A DNA stretch of 64,000 nucleotides from Zoroaster sp. YZ-2022 (Eukaryota > Echinodermata > Asteroidea > Forcipulatida > Zoroasteridae). The stretch is from assembly GCA_029582265.1 (NCBI GenBank), contig CM055816.1, positions 94,452,809 to 94,516,808 on the forward strand, given 5' to 3'. This document shows, one piece after another, positions 1-11,503 of the stretch; position 1 is the first letter of the stretch; every line of letters begins with the position of its first letter. A program made the translations under genes and the position numbers. The notes beneath the pieces are model-generated. The model did no database searches, was not told the origin of the DNA, and saw only the letters and a program-made list of their open reading frames with translations.

Positions 1-59
1 CCAAAATTTCTCAAAGAATTGAGTAATGAAACGGTTGAGTTATATGTTGACCAATATAC

Positions 60-730
60 TGTAATATATTGTATAATGCTCATTTTGCCTCACATTGACT
101 ATTGTTGCACAGTTTGGACCTTCCATGTAGTTGATAAATATGTTAACAGAATTCAGGATTTTACAAAACCGCAGCAAGATTAACATTAGTTGCTACAGTT
201 AGAGATGTACATGTGATTGACATATATACTGAATTAAAATGGATGCAGGTTCGCAAGCGGGCTGAGTATTTAAAAAATATTCTTATGCACAAGTGTGTCC
301 ATGGCCTGGCTCCGGAGTATTTGTCAATTGGCATAATAACTCTGATGAATACTCATTCTTATATACTGTATCATCCAATACCAGTAATCATTTTCTCACC
401 CAGCTATAAGAACTGGAATTGGTAAACGTTCTTCAAGTTCCCCTGGTTTGTGGTCATGAACAATTCTTCCACTTCACATTAAAAGTTGCACAACTATCTT
501 AAGATTTTCAAAAAGCATGTCATGAGCAAATTTAAGTTCAAATAATTTGTAATTTGTACCTTTGACAATTTCTGCATAATTATTATGTGCTTTTGATGTT
601 TTTAGGCTTTGTATGATGTACGTTTGTTTTTATTAATACTGGTATTTTAGTACGGAGGGCCCAGACAAGCAGTGCTGTGCACTCATCGGAGTTTTACCCT
701 CATTAAAGATGACGTAAATAAATAAAATTT
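60..730 (+). pseudogene. 3' end of a CR1/Jockey-type non-LTR retrotransposon
   Basis: Translation in mixed frames gives the usual end of a LINE reverse transcriptase. LPHIDYC at about 90-110 matches the conserved LPHxDYC block. KWMQVRKRAEYL and HKCVHGLAPEYLS at 238-335 match the thumb region, which in this family reads roughly LxWLxxRxR and xHGLAPxYL. GKRSS and a later LPLHIKSC-like stretch (about 418-495) correspond to the terminal block of such proteins. Several frameshifts and stops break it, so it is a relic. The segment ends with a short 3' UTR that carries GGGCCCAGACAAGCAG and a terminal AAATAAATAAA at about 715-728. The 5' part lies outside the window or is lost, as 5'-truncated LINE copies usually are. 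The subfamily is not certain. Confidence 0.75.
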
Positions 731-1200
731 AAAACCTATATTTGGTAGAGGATTAGGTACTGGGAGGCCAGGGCAACATTTCAGTTTGAATGGAAGTGAC
801 AATTGCATGTGGGTCATGTAGTTACCAATTCACTAAACCACACACTTAGGGATGTCGACAATTTACTCTGGCGTAACTTACAGTAATACCATATTTATTT
901 CTGTCTGTCAGACACATACCCTGTGTGTACTTCAAATCCAGATGGATGTTCGGCCTGAAATTGAAATAAGTCATTGATGCAAATGATTACATACCATATC
1001 ACACGTGTTTGGGAGACGAGATTTATAACGAGAACGAAATCTGTACCCAGTTATATTATCGTAATTACACAACAAAACAACAATTTGATGAAAATCGGTC
1101 TTGGTTATTTAACATATTTTGGTTGATTTCTTTGAGTCGCAATAATGATTGATTGGTTTTCGGTACTTGCATGTCTGGATATTTGAAGATGTGAATGATC
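731..1200. other. AT-rich intergenic sequence, nothing recognised
   Basis: No open frame with protein-like composition, no tandem repeat and no TIR pair is visible here. Confidence 0.4.
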
Positions 1201-1334
1201 TCACTGGTTTTGAGGTGTAAATTTGAAACCTGCTGGTGCAACTCGGTCAGTGTTGCCGTCAGCATGAGGATTACAATTTTCAAACATGCTCCGAAGACGA
1301 CTAAGACTTTTGAAGCACGGCCGGAAGGTGTCTC
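1201..1334 (-). CDS. Candidate terminal coding exon, unknown gene
   Basis: On the minus strand a good acceptor (TGTTTTTACAG, ending at 1335) opens a frame in phase 1 that reads DTFRPCFKSLSRLRSMFENC, then about 23 more residues ending in FKFTPQNQ and a TGA at 1201-1203. The composition is balanced and unlike the AT-rich flanks. I do not recognise a family. Other frames over the same bases are open but look like shadows. A possible upstream exon lies at 1885-1947, but its phase (0) does not join this exon directly, so either an exon is missing or one call is wrong. Confidence 0.3.
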
Positions 1335-1884
1335 CTGTAAAAACATGCATTATTTGTATAATTATGAACTATGTTTATGTCAATATAAAATATTGTCTGC
1401 ATGTACATTTTGTGTCAAACGTTGTTAACAAATTAGGTAATTAACAATATATGCTTTATGTTTGGCTCATGATACGCACAAACTGGCCTACCGGTATCTG
1501 AATCAAGTACCACGCTCTCCCGCGTTGAAGCTAAGATGAGCCAGCATGTTATTATTTTGAATTATTGTTTTACTTGTAGTAATCGTTTAATGTTTTCGTT
1601 CAATTTTGTAAAATTACGTGTATTTTGGCAAGAAAAACTTAGCGTAACGGGTATTATCATTACCACTTCGTTGAGAGTATGGACCTCGTCTATAGCTAAT
1701 ACGGCTAACTTCCTCTCCGGTCTGTGTCAAGGTCTTTCATCCATAACTGAAGCCTTTCTGGTGAAATGAATACGCATTTCACATCTGCTTGTTTCACATC
1801 TGTATAGTTCAGAAAAGTCTTTAAAATGTTACTTATCGGACAAATATTACATTTTTGATAATATCTAAAATGGTCATCACTCAC

Positions 1885-1947
1885 AAACATTGTGAGGAGC
1901 TCGTGACATTGTTGGTACATGTCAGCAATTGTTGATTTGGAATGCTT
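1885..1947 (-). CDS. Candidate internal exon, unknown gene
   Basis: A 63-nt open segment encodes KHSKSTIADMYQQCHELLTM plus F and ends at a consensus donor (TTT|GTGAGT, donor at 1884-1879). The acceptor (AATAATTAG) is weak. Phase is 0 to 0. The frame stays open past the donor to 1705, so this could instead be a longer terminal exon of about 80 residues. No family is recognised. Confidence 0.22.
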
Positions 1948-1959
1948 CTAATTATTTCT

Positions 1960-3870
1960 TGTTGACAATGTAATCAACGCAACTGTATATTTTTCAAACA
2001 TTATATATTAAAATTAATGCCTTTCGATTTGTAGAACGGTGCTCACGGGTTTGAGAAACATTTGTCTCATGATTGGTATGTTTTGTACTTTTCAATAGAA
2101 ATTGTAATAAACGTTTGTACAGTCGACATAGTGGTAAGAACTGCAATTTTCTCGAACCTTATCATACGAGTTCCTATAATTGTATATTTTATAGTGATGT
2201 AAGCTGAGAGAAATAACTAATAAATCATAAAAGATTATAAGATTATGATTTTTACTTAACTGTCAACTTAAATTACCGATTACAAGATGCCGATTTACCC
2301 ATCAACACTTTAAGCGGGAATGTCAAGGACATATTTATTTAATATTTGTTAAATTTAATATCTTACATCAAATGTAAAATGTGTATATAATTATAATGGT
2401 CAGTTTAAACCAAAACCTTACACTCTAGTTGGCAAAGCAATCCTCAAATATGTGCAACTGGTTTTATACTTATAACGACGCAATAGCCTACAGCTTTTAC
2501 ATAACAGCAATTGAAGTGACCTGGTCTGTGCGGGCGTGGTTGTAATTTATGTTAATACGGCGCGCTATTTGGGATGAATCATGAAACAGTCGCTGCACAA
2601 CCACAGTTGGTAAGACAAAATCGCTAGGTGGCGCCATACTGTCCGTTTTTCGTTTTACCGGTATCGGGGAGGGCTATAAGTCAGGGCAATTTCTCAGTGT
2701 TCAATGCCCACTGTGTTGATCTGGTATTGCGCGGTGCCCATAGTTGAGAACCCATTTGCAAACATACACACGTAAAAGTGTGCTTATACGAGTCACAGTG
2801 TTAGTAGTATTTCACCCACTGTAAACATAGGTATAAAACATCAGTTTGCAACACAAAATGCCCATTATTGTTTGAATTTTATTAACCTCTCCGTAAGATT
2901 CGGCTGTAGAAATGGGTTTCTCAACTGGGCGCTTCGCAATACCAGATCCGAACACAGTGACGTTGTATTACTTTATGAAGTGCTCTGGCTTATAGCCGCA
3001 CTCGAAGTTAATGTGTGTATGCGTGCAATCGCATTGTTGGGAAAACGTCACGGAGTCCAGCAGTTTCCATGTTTACTAGTTCCCAATCTTTGCATTTTTC
3101 AAACTTAAAAATGTCCCTAAATTCTTGCTAATGCAAGTTGCATGGATTTAAACCTCATAGAGAGGCATCTGTGGTGGCATAGAATCTTGGAGGTGAGTTT
3201 GAGAAGAGCATTTGTCATATTTGGGACACATTTTTGGGGGTACAGAACATGCTGCCTGCTCGATATTGATACTCTAACATCCATACAGGACTACTATGGG
3301 CATTCTCACTATGCTTTGCAGCGCAACTAATGTCACGTTAATGTCAGAAGTTGTAAAAGTCAGGTAGTAGGGCTGCGGTCCACCACAACTTCAAGCTGAT
3401 GGCTATAACTCGCTGCACACACATGACATGGCACTTGGGATTTATTATTTTATGCAGTGTCACAGTGCACAGTTATTTTATAAATTTGTTTATTAGCTAG
3501 CTGCAGTTTTCAAATATCACAAACTCACAATTTTGTTTGCGGCTCTACCCCAACTATGAAAAAAACCCTGACCTAACACATAACGTTAGTTCTACAGTTT
3601 GGGAAACAACTTACAATTTGGAATGAGGGTAAGGCTATTAATACGTTGGCATTTATTACATAATGCAATGTTAGTACTGAGCATACATGATCCCGTACCT
3701 AAGGTTAGTCACTGTACATTGTCATTACACGACGAACACCATGTCTCTGTCCCATTAAGTTCCCCCCTATTTTAGCTTGTGGCCAATCACATCATTCATC
3801 ATGTATTTTGCAATACTTGCAGAGCAAAGCATTTCGGCTTATGTATCCATTAAGCGTTAATTACTAGTAA
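1960..3870. other. Non-coding, mostly AT-rich; no supported gene
   Basis: The stretch holds only short frames. A GTGAGT donor-like site after a 50-nt open stretch near 3142-3191 on the plus strand is too isolated to call. A somewhat GC-richer patch at about 2520-2720 could be a regulatory region, but no motif stands out. Confidence 0.35.
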
Positions 3871-3911
3871 TTATACTAAACAGGAAGGTGTGGATGAAAG
3901 TAGATTCTTAC

Positions 3912-4130
3912 CGATAAATCTACGCGACGCATGTGAGACGATATGATGAGCCGATTAACCATAATCTCATAGTTCACGTCCGGCCCGGCGTAGGTATGGC
4001 ACGTCACGGCCACAGGCGGCCTCCTCCATAGCGCGTGTACAACAATGGCCCGTCGTGCATGGGACCAGCGCGATCCTCTGCGATACCAGTCAAGGTCCCT
4101 TGACAATGACGGAAATGACGATGTAAACAA
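3912..4130 (-). CDS. Candidate first coding exon, unknown gene
   Basis: On the minus strand an ATG at 4130-4128 opens a 73-codon frame that ends exactly at a strong donor (TTATCG|GTAAGA, donor at 3911) in phase 0. The segment is GC-rich compared with its flanks, as expected for a first exon near a promoter. The product is rich in Arg, His and Trp and no domain is visible. A shorter plus-strand frame with good ATG context (ACAACAATGGCC, near 4043) reads MARRAWDQRDPLRY and competes for the same bases. I cannot decide between them, so confidence is low. Confidence 0.22.
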
Positions 4131-4139
4131 TGAACTTTG

Positions 4140-6380
4140 GTGGTGACGTTTTTCACGCCAGATTCAAAAGATCAAAAATGAAACAGAATAAACTGTCACA
4201 AAATTTTGAAGATTTGTTTTCAATATGGCGAACTTACGTTTGTTGATTGCTTGTGACCCATGTACAAAGCTAATACAATGCATACAATCCGTTGTTAGGA
4301 TAGATTTAATTTTACAATTTTTTGGTAGATAAAAATGCAATATTTTGCTTTACAATATTTCTCTGCTCCAGAGGGTATGGAGGTAGGTAAAGACAAGTGA
4401 AACAAAAATATTAAAAGTATAAATGTTAATTTTCATTAAGAACGTTTGAGTTACCGAGTTTCTCTTTATAATTTATAGGATGATTTTGGAGACACAATAA
4501 CTAACGAATCAACATCAGGCCATTCTGCAGACTGGATCACATAGCTCCCAATTCTGAAAGGAAGAGCCCCATTCGCTGGTCGTATAGAAACTAGGCGTTC
4601 ATAACAAAAGGCACCTACTGCAGTCGTGTACACAGTGCATGTACAGTCGATACGAATTTGAGCTACTTTTTTTTCAAAATTGTTCAGCGGCCGCGCCAGT
4701 CAGGAATGGGCATAATAGTTAGAGAATCTGCTACGCGTTTCCATTAGTAGCAAAACAGACCACGCTACGTCCGTCCCCGCATGGTTGGTTGGGATCTGCG
4801 ACGCGTGCAGTCAATCGCTGACAAATTTGAGTTTACAGGGGAACTTTGGTGTGCTCATTATCGTGTGTGTGGGTGTACATTTATTTTTGGCTTTTATTTT
4901 AAAAATATTTTACACTATTTTTTTAAAAATTGTTTTTACATACGGCCTACAAAGTAAACACTTAAGTAAAGAAAATTAAAAAACAATCCGTATCATTATT
5001 CTTATTATATAATTATGTTTAAATGTGTTGGCATGACTTAAATATTTCAGCAAGCAAGTTACCGTGATTTACATATTTTAACTAGATAAAACAGAGTACA
5101 AAATTACTAATCGATAATGCTGCGTTGGTAATAAGAACTCAATTATCCACCTCTGTTATGTTAACTTCATTTTTTTTGCTATATACAACTGAAATGCACA
5201 TCAAGTCACTCCAAGTTACACAAATTTAAGTATTTAATACTGAAGTCAAATAAGAGTAATTGAATTAACACATAGTTTTAAGTACTATCAAATGAAAAGA
5301 GGCACAACTGTATATTCACTCAATTATGAACTTGATGTTGATTTTACTTATTGAGTCAAGTTACAGAATTGTATAAACGAAGTAATGGTAATTTGTTATA
5401 ATATGCGTGTTTTACCGCTCAAATGTATCATGCGTAAAATCATGTTTAAGTAACATTAAATCACATACGTTTCAATTGACAATTACTTAACACTGAAAAT
5501 CATTTTTTTTTTAGTTACCAGACCTTAAATATCCAGGAACGCCAGTTTTACTTAACAACTTTAATGAATATTTACAAACCTTCTAAAGGATTGCATGGGT
5601 TTTACTTTTGCAGCCATCTATATAAATTTCTTTGGCCCACTGCGCACAAAGTTATAACATCTCCAATGACTCTCAGTCTGCACCTTGTAAATCGAAACAT
5701 GTCTGTACACTGAAAAGGATACAGAATTGTGTTGGAATAACATGTGCTGGTGCTCCTACAGACCAAAAGGCATACGTACAAACTTACATACAATCCCCAC
5801 AGGGAGTGATAAAAGCAGTTTTCTCTCAACGATCTTATCGGACTCTGACTTGGAAACCAACTGCTGCATCAAGAAATTCAGTTATTCTGGGCAAAAGGAA
5901 AGGAGTTTTCTTTCTTTTGTTTTTGAATTAAGACAACGATAACCTACGGCACATTCTAAGAGAACCATCCTATGTTACCAAGAATTACGTAATTTATATC
6001 TACAGGTTGCCCCTGGCAGCATATTACGCTGAAGCTACCGGCTGGTCACCAATCACCCAGATTAAGCCTAAATGGTAATACTCTCCTAAAAAATAACAAG
6101 TGCCTGGGGAGCGTACTCTTTAAGTCCTGATGCTGGTCACATATAACCAAGAATACATTTTAACAAGCATGTTGCAAGTAATATCCATTGAACAAGTTGA
6201 CTGTCGATTAAAACACTAATTCTACACACAAAGAAAAGGGGCCAGACTATCGAGACTAAAACCTAAAGGTTACTTTTCTGGCCTACCTCTGTACAAATGT
6301 ACCCTAATGTTCATGACTTCTCAGATGAAATTTGGCCTTGCTGGTGTTTTTTTATTACCTTTTCCAGGTTGGAGGAGCAC
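4140..6380. other. Intergenic or intronic sequence without a supported gene
   Basis: Mostly AT-rich. Around 5600-5930 both strands show open frames of 70-100 codons, but neither matches a family I know. Splice-like signals (TTTGCAG at about 5610) give only a short alternative frame, HLYKFLWPTAHKVITSPMTL and onward, that ends within 100 nt. This patch may hide a short exon. Confidence 0.3.
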
Positions 6381-6384
6381 ATTC

Positions 6385-8200
6385 ACCTCTTTTGGATTAG
6401 TAACAAGAACATAACCTTATTTGGGTCTTTTTCGAGTCTCTTCCAGAGAAGTCTGAACTTCTTTTAGTGGGCCAAGAGAAATTATGTTTGAGTCTCCTTC
6501 CACCGAGATTTGTTCTTTTTATGAGATTTGTCATGCTGAACTGACCCTGCTCATCATCAGATATTCCTCTTCTTGATCCAGTGTGACATCGTCTAACGAT
6601 TTTCTCTTGAATGCATTTAGCCACCTTTCATTCGTGTGCTAAGTTGAGCAGTTTGCTCATCTTAGCAAGGAAAAATGTCTCAACGCTAGTATTCACGGAT
6701 GTCATAGCCCATGTGGTTTGCTAGTTGTTCAAGCTAATTTTTCTTGAGGTCCTGACCCTGCTCATCATCAGATATTCCTCTTCTTGATCCAGTGTGACAT
6801 CGTCTAACGATTTTCCTTGAATGCATGCAACCACCTTTTCCTTTCGTGTGCTAAGGTGAGCAATTTGCTCATCTTAGCAAGAAAAGTCTCAACGCTAGTA
6901 TGAGGATGTCATAGCCCATGTGGTTTGCTAGTTGTTCAGCTAATTTTTCTTGGGTCCAGTAACTGAACAATTGTAGAAATATGTTTTCTTAATTTCGTAC
7001 ATCTAATATTCTTAGGATGTTTCAATTTCAGAGGCCAGAGGCCAGTTCAGAAACAGTTTGGGACCCTCTCATGGGTGTGGCGGCTCCATCGCCCACTCTA
7101 GAAAAGATATACATATTTTCTAAGCTTTGTTTTGCCAGTGTATCCATGCTTTCCATAAGATTTGAAGAAGAAATATGGGCATCCATCTGCCCCTTTTCCT
7201 CTCACCATCACAGTGTTAGCCTTTTTCAAAGGCAATTTTTCTTTAGTGTTGTTATGGACTGCATAACCTCATTTTACACAGGCTCTCGTTTTCCTCCATG
7301 TAGTGCTCCAATTTTAATAGTTCAAATTCTTTTGCCTTCTGCGTTTATAGGATCATCTGTAAAGAGAAACTTTAGCCAGCTGTACGTGAGCTTCTGTTGA
7401 CATCCCGTTCTTTTGTGATCTCTTCACGTGTCTGGCGGAATACATTGAAATTGGTGCAATATTCTGTCAGTGAAAGGAGTTTAGGCAACTTCCAGCTTTT
7501 TCCTGGCGCTGCCGATGAGCAGTTGCAGTGACTTGCACTTTCCATTCAGTCTCCCGTAGGTGAAGAAAGTCACCGACTAATGCAAACTTGTCACAAGCAT
7601 GCACCACTTACGGTGTGCGATCTTGACAACTATGCCCAACTCAGTGTACCCCACTCACAGGTCGGTGGAATAAGCATGGTTTTGACGGACTGGTTTCGTC
7701 ATTGCCTGCCAGGTCGCGGCACACTATCAAAAGATAATGGCTTCACAATGACTCTAGGTAGGGTCGAGACCTCTAGCTATTTCGAGCACCTTAGCCAATG
7801 TCCTGATCTGATCTCGAGCTTTGTCTGTCTTTCTGCAAGAATTACTTTTACTTTATAGTACATTTTCACCTACTTTCAATATTTCATTGTGATTTTTAAC
7901 AATAAGTTATACCTTATCATGTATCATGTTGTGTAGAACACGTTTCAGATTAAGTATTGAACTTTTGATGGTATCAATATTAGTCTTCCTTCACTTACAT
8001 GATTGGCATTGGTCTTTTTACGGTTGCAGAGATATGATTTCTGTGTATCCACAAAGACTGCCGATGGAAGTAGCCGTAACAGTTGGTATAATGGGATGTA
8101 ATCATGCACGTATGCTTGGCTGATGTGCCGTCTATTGTCCTTTTGCGAACCACAAGACCCTTTGTTTCATCTTTATACACCAAGAGGTTGTGCTCATTGG
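6385..8200 (-). pseudogene. Decayed zinc-finger / tyrosine-recombinase-like transposon gene
   Basis: Read on the minus strand across frameshifts. Near 8180-7995: LVVRKRTIDG, then a finger-like CYGYFHRQSLWIHR. Near 7830-7780: RQTKARDQIRTLAKVLEIAR. At 7560-7400: DFLHLRETEWKVQVTATAHR, then LNSF and APISMY. Near 7080-7300 frame-shifted remnants give MVRGKRG-like text. At 6745-6680: QEKLAEQLANHMGYDI, then a tail LAKMSKLLN. From memory, many marine invertebrate genomes carry multicopy genes with the same order: a short zinc finger, a helical region with EW...ALRTL, and a C-terminal block LRKH...LDxLAxFLGHD...HREFYR. That last block looks like the R-H-GH-Y core of tyrosine recombinases, as in Crypton-like elements. 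This copy is full of stops and indels. The fold assignment is inference; the similarity of the blocks to each other is seen directly. Confidence 0.5.
6541..6958. repeat. Tandem duplication of 211 bp inside the recombinase relic
   Basis: Copy 1 (6541-6751) and copy 2 (6752-6958) both start CTGACCCTGCTCATCATCAG and run in parallel with a few small indels. Both contain the HMGYD segment and the following tail, so the catalytic C-terminal end of the relic was duplicated head to tail. Confidence 0.85.
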
Positions 8201-8392
8201 TTCCCCATTATTTCTAATTTGAAGCCATTTTCGTCTTTTAAGATGTTTCCTCTTTGGATACAGCCATATACAGCAACAAGTGACTCTTTGAATCATGTCT
8301 TATGTAGTGGCGCGGGAGTTTGTGCTGTTGCTCATTACCGCATAGGTAGTAACTGTACTCCTTTTTTTATTTTGTTTGTGTCTACTACATAA

Positions 8393-8960
8393 AGCCCCAG
8401 TCACACTTTTCGATTTTCCCCGAATTCCACGAGTTGGAAAATCGGTGATATCCGTGGTATGTCCGTGGTGAGACCCTACTGGCAACGTGGTCATTTTTGA
8501 GTAATCTTGAGTGTTCTCCGGAACATCTTGATAGCCTCCCGATAGTTTTGATATGTTCAAAACCATCGTGAGTCACACACGATGTTTAGAATTCTTGAGG
8601 CATTCTTACACCAGTCGTGATGGGATCGTGAATAGCCGCGCGGGCACTGTAGACAAGGTCGGGATACTCGGGGATATTCTTGGGGTAATCGTGCCACCTG
8701 GCAAGTACGATTGTTTCAAGAACTACTTCGACAGCACTACGAGTTACGTACGACTCCCCACGGTTTGCTCAAGATTCCAATACGATGTAGCAAGATTTAT
8801 CACGATCACATCACGGTATAATCAAGAAATAAGACGGGTACACCAATAATATTGCCGAATGTTCACGAATTCATAAGAATTATCAGGACTTTCGTTAGAT
8901 TGCAGCAAGAACTACTACGACCTCTCACGTTTCCACTACGATTACCGGCCAATACTGTAT
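8393..8960 (-). mobile_element. Probable subterminal region of a Harbinger-like element
   Basis: The plus strand begins AGCCCCAGTCACACTTTTCG. The minus strand is dense in CGTG/CACGA words (CACGATGG, TCACGACTGG, CCACGGACATA). This clustered subterminal pattern, ending in GTGTGACTGGGGCT, resembles non-coding ends of Harbinger-type elements, and it lies directly downstream of a MADF gene of the sort those elements carry. The opposite TIR was not found, so the boundary at 8393 is an inference. Confidence 0.4.
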
Positions 8961-9064
8961 AAATGCAGGCCATCAGCGGCCCTGAAATTATTCTCATTGT
9001 CACCTCCAAGCAGTGTAGATCTACCAACAAGAACCATGATGATGCTCCTAGAAGACTGATGATT

Positions 9065-9643
9065 CTACATGATTTGGTAGAACTTGAGGCAGATATGGCA
9101 AAGAATGAGCTGGCTATTGCCCAGCAGGTTCAGGAGGACAGAAGAAGGGGAGGAAGCAGGGACAGAAGATATTGGACCAGGGCCTGGCCGTTGAAGAGGC
9201 TGCTGCTGTGGATGAGGCTGCTGCTGTGGATGAGCCTGTTGCTGTTGAAGACGCTTGGACTCAGTCGTGTACCTCATCACCAATTCAAAGGACTCTCTTT
9301 TGAAGGCATCCCATAGAGAGTCACGGATATCTGGGAGAGAGGAGGTTATCCACTGGCCCCACTGGACCCGAGGGGTAGCTGGCACAGCCGCAGTCAGGTG
9401 CTGTTCAATCGTCTCCTGCAGCCTCTGCGACTGCTCAACCCTTTCCGTCAGCTTCATTATGATTGGATCATCCTGCATCTGTTTGTCCCCCTTCTTCATC
9501 CTCTTTTTGGGCTATGTGGCAGTGGAAGAGGAACTGAGGGTGGAAGTGGGAGTCTCTGCCCTGGAGTCCTCCAATACTTCCTTATCACAACTATCGTGGG
9601 TGTTATCTGGCTCAGCTTGTGCCTTGGCAATCTTCGCCTTGAG
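9065..9643 (-). pseudogene. MADF/Myb-like transposon protein, last exon
   Basis: The acceptor TTTTTCTTTACAG opens at 9643 with LKAKIAKAQAEP. One in-frame TAG at about 9511 follows an acidic, Ser/Thr-rich stretch. The frame then continues with MKKGDKQMQDDPIIMKLTER, LQETIEQHL and WGQWITSSLPDIRDSLWDAF, then RESFELVMRYTTES and a Gln/Pro-rich tail. The block WxxWI...LPxxLW...ESFxLVMRY is typical of the C-terminal oligomerisation region of MADF-type DNA-binding proteins encoded by PIF/Harbinger transposons, which partner the transposase. It joins the exon at 9827-9969. The premature stop and further lesions upstream show that it is not functional. Confidence 0.7.
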
Positions 9644-9826
9644 CTGTAAAGAAAAACAAGATATACATATAAAATATTTTCATTCGAGTAATTACCAGTT
9701 GAAAACTAGACTGAACTGAACTTGAAATGTTGCTGTAGAGGAAAGGGCCATGTACTGTACAGAGACAAAGAATGTACTGTACTGTACTGTACAGAGACAA
9801 CAAAGGTTATAGATATGAATACTTAC

Positions 9827-9969
9827 ATTTACACCTGCACCTGGTCTTCATTCTGACAATGTATCCATGTATCACGCTCGTGTGTTCTACAGCACCATCC
9901 CCGGATTTGCCACTTGTCAGTTTCCCAAACCTTGTCCGCTGGCCTCGTACCAGCACTTTAGGTCAACCA
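9827..9969 (-). pseudogene. MADF/Myb-like transposon protein, middle exon
   Basis: Acceptor ATTTTCAG before 9969 and donor GTAAGT at 9826. The start is in phase with the upstream exon and reads VDLKCWYEAS. A frameshift leads into RTRFGKLTSGKSGDGA, then HGYIVRMKTR. This matches the second half of a MADF domain, in which LKxWYxSxRTRYGKLxKxKSGxGA is characteristic. The frameshift between the two halves confirms decay. Confidence 0.75.
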
Positions 9970-10112
9970 CTGAAAATACGAAAAGAATAAACATCTGGTT
10001 AGTCACCAATGAAAGTGTGAGGGTATCATACATGCACTTGATGAATGATGTATCAAACAGATGTGTAAATCGGAGAATATGACTCTGTACTCTATTGTAC
10101 TCTAATACTTAC

Positions 10113-10174
10113 GAGGTACATCTATCTGTGCAGTCTTCTCCAATCACAGCTTGTCCTTCAAGGCTTTGTCCTTC
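10113..10174 (-). pseudogene. MADF/Myb-like transposon protein, 5' exon remnant
   Basis: Minus-strand text ends at a donor (CCTC|GTAAGT, donor at 10112) and reads LKDKL, a TGA where a Trp is expected, then LEKTAQIDVP. This is the start of a MADF domain (xDKxWxEIAxxLxVP). Its phase joins the next exon exactly. The upstream side is cut at 10175 by a MITE, so the beginning of the domain is missing or displaced. Confidence 0.65.
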
Positions 10175-10654
10175 AGGGTGCACCCCACTAAATAGTGAGG
10201 AATTCATGCGCCGAGCTGTTTATCATAAAGTGTATGCCCTCAAATTTTTCTGAAAAACAAAGATTTGAGGCCCATTCATTTGATGGATTGTGTAAAAATG
10301 GCCCACTATCATAACCTGGGGTCCTTGGGCCAACTGTGAGTATTTTGGACACACTAGGCCCCTGAAAAAGTGGTCCTAATTTGATTTCAAGCGTAAGGCC
10401 TTTTTCCAAAATGGCTGCTTCAGTGTGGACGTTTTCACTACTGTAGAGGGTGGTTTTCATTGGGATGAGAATAACTCCCTGGAAACCTGGACTTTAGACA
10501 GTGAATAGAGAAGAAAATAAAAGGTTATATATCGATCAATATTTTTTATTTTGGTTTTAAAAACTGTGGGACTTCTAAGTATTTTTTAATGATTTTTGAA
10601 TATTGTGTATTTAGCACTGTTTACTATGGGAGTTGATTTAGTTGGGTGCACCCT
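10175..10654. mobile_element. MITE copy 1, TIR AGGGTGCACCC
   Basis: A 480-bp element with terminal inverted repeats AGGGTGCACCCxACTAAAT at both ends. A second copy about 95 % alike lies at 14665-15138. It has no intact coding frame: its longest frame is broken by indels between the two copies. No clear target-site duplication is visible. It interrupts the MADF exon remnant at 10174. Confidence 0.85.
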
Positions 10655-11180
10655 ATAGTTTCAAAATGGCGTCGTCCATGGTTTGTTTTGATGGTGGGAT
10701 TTAAACGTGTGCTTTTGTTTACAGTATCAGTAAGGCCGATAATAAATGAAAATCTTTACACATTAAATTTTCCCATTCAATATCCTTGTATTTCATGTCT
10801 TTATTGGATGAATACAGTACTGTTACAGCAAAAAGGTATGTGGAATTGTGAAATTAATACCATAGTCTGCATGTGCTCTTTTCGGCTATTGAAATTGTTT
10901 ATATTTGCCATTTATTGTTTACAAACAATACTTTTTTCTTCATTTATATATATCAAATCAGGTTTTAATTATTTTTAAGTTTTAAACAAGTTTCTGTCCT
11001 TCATTTATGAACTTTAATAAGATCTGATTACTGGTGTACATGGGTAACTGAGGTAAAAACTTCTAGCCAATAGTTTTACTGTGGTTTTGCTACTAATGCT
11101 AGTTGTAAACATGGAGGCTTTTTGTGCCAAAATAAAGAGTTCTCTCGACAAGAAGACACATTTGTTTGAATCTACAGGGT
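10655..11180. other. AT-rich sequence without recognised feature
   Basis: No gene or repeat structure could be supported here. Confidence 0.35.
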
Positions 11181-11248
11181 GTGTCATTTGGCAGGGATTC
11201 AAAAGGAAGAACTATGGACTAATGAATATCAAATTACAGAATCAAACA

Positions 11249-11362
11249 AACGCACAATGATGCATGTGCACAGAGTGGCTTACTGGCACACTCTGGAATC
11301 TCTAATTTACCAGAAAGAGTGTGATGTAAGTCACCTGTGCCATCATACATTGTGCGTTTGTT
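11249..11362. repeat. Imperfect hairpin, arms about 50 bp
   Basis: CAAACGCACAATG at 11248 is mirrored by CATTGTGCGTTTG at 11348-11360, and similarity continues inward (GCACAG.GTG.CTTAC.CACACTC). The arms meet around 11300-11312. It overlaps a plus-strand frame with an acceptor-like start at 11178 and a donor (GAT|GTAAGT) at 11325, reading KEELWTNEYQITESNKR, so either a small exon or a decayed MITE is possible. Confidence 0.6.
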
Positions 11363-11503
11363 TTGAACATTTATCTCTTTGAACACGCGATCTGTTAATA
11401 ATTCTAGAAAAGATGCAAACGACGAAGACGTTGCGCAGGCCATGGGGCCTATAAGAATTGTATAATTTAGCTGCATGTAAGTCAGTCATACCATTTCTGT
11501 CCA

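Noticed and set aside
5632..5931. 99-codon plus-strand frame with Cys and Lys
   Set aside because: The opposite strand is equally open, no family is recognised and no consistent splice sites flank it.
9772..9803. Possible regulatory repeat TGTACTGTACTG
   Set aside because: A short GTACT microsatellite in an intron of the transposon gene; nothing supports a function.
10188..10460. 90-codon minus-strand frame in the MITE
   Set aside because: The second MITE copy breaks the frame with indels; there is no sign of coding constraint.
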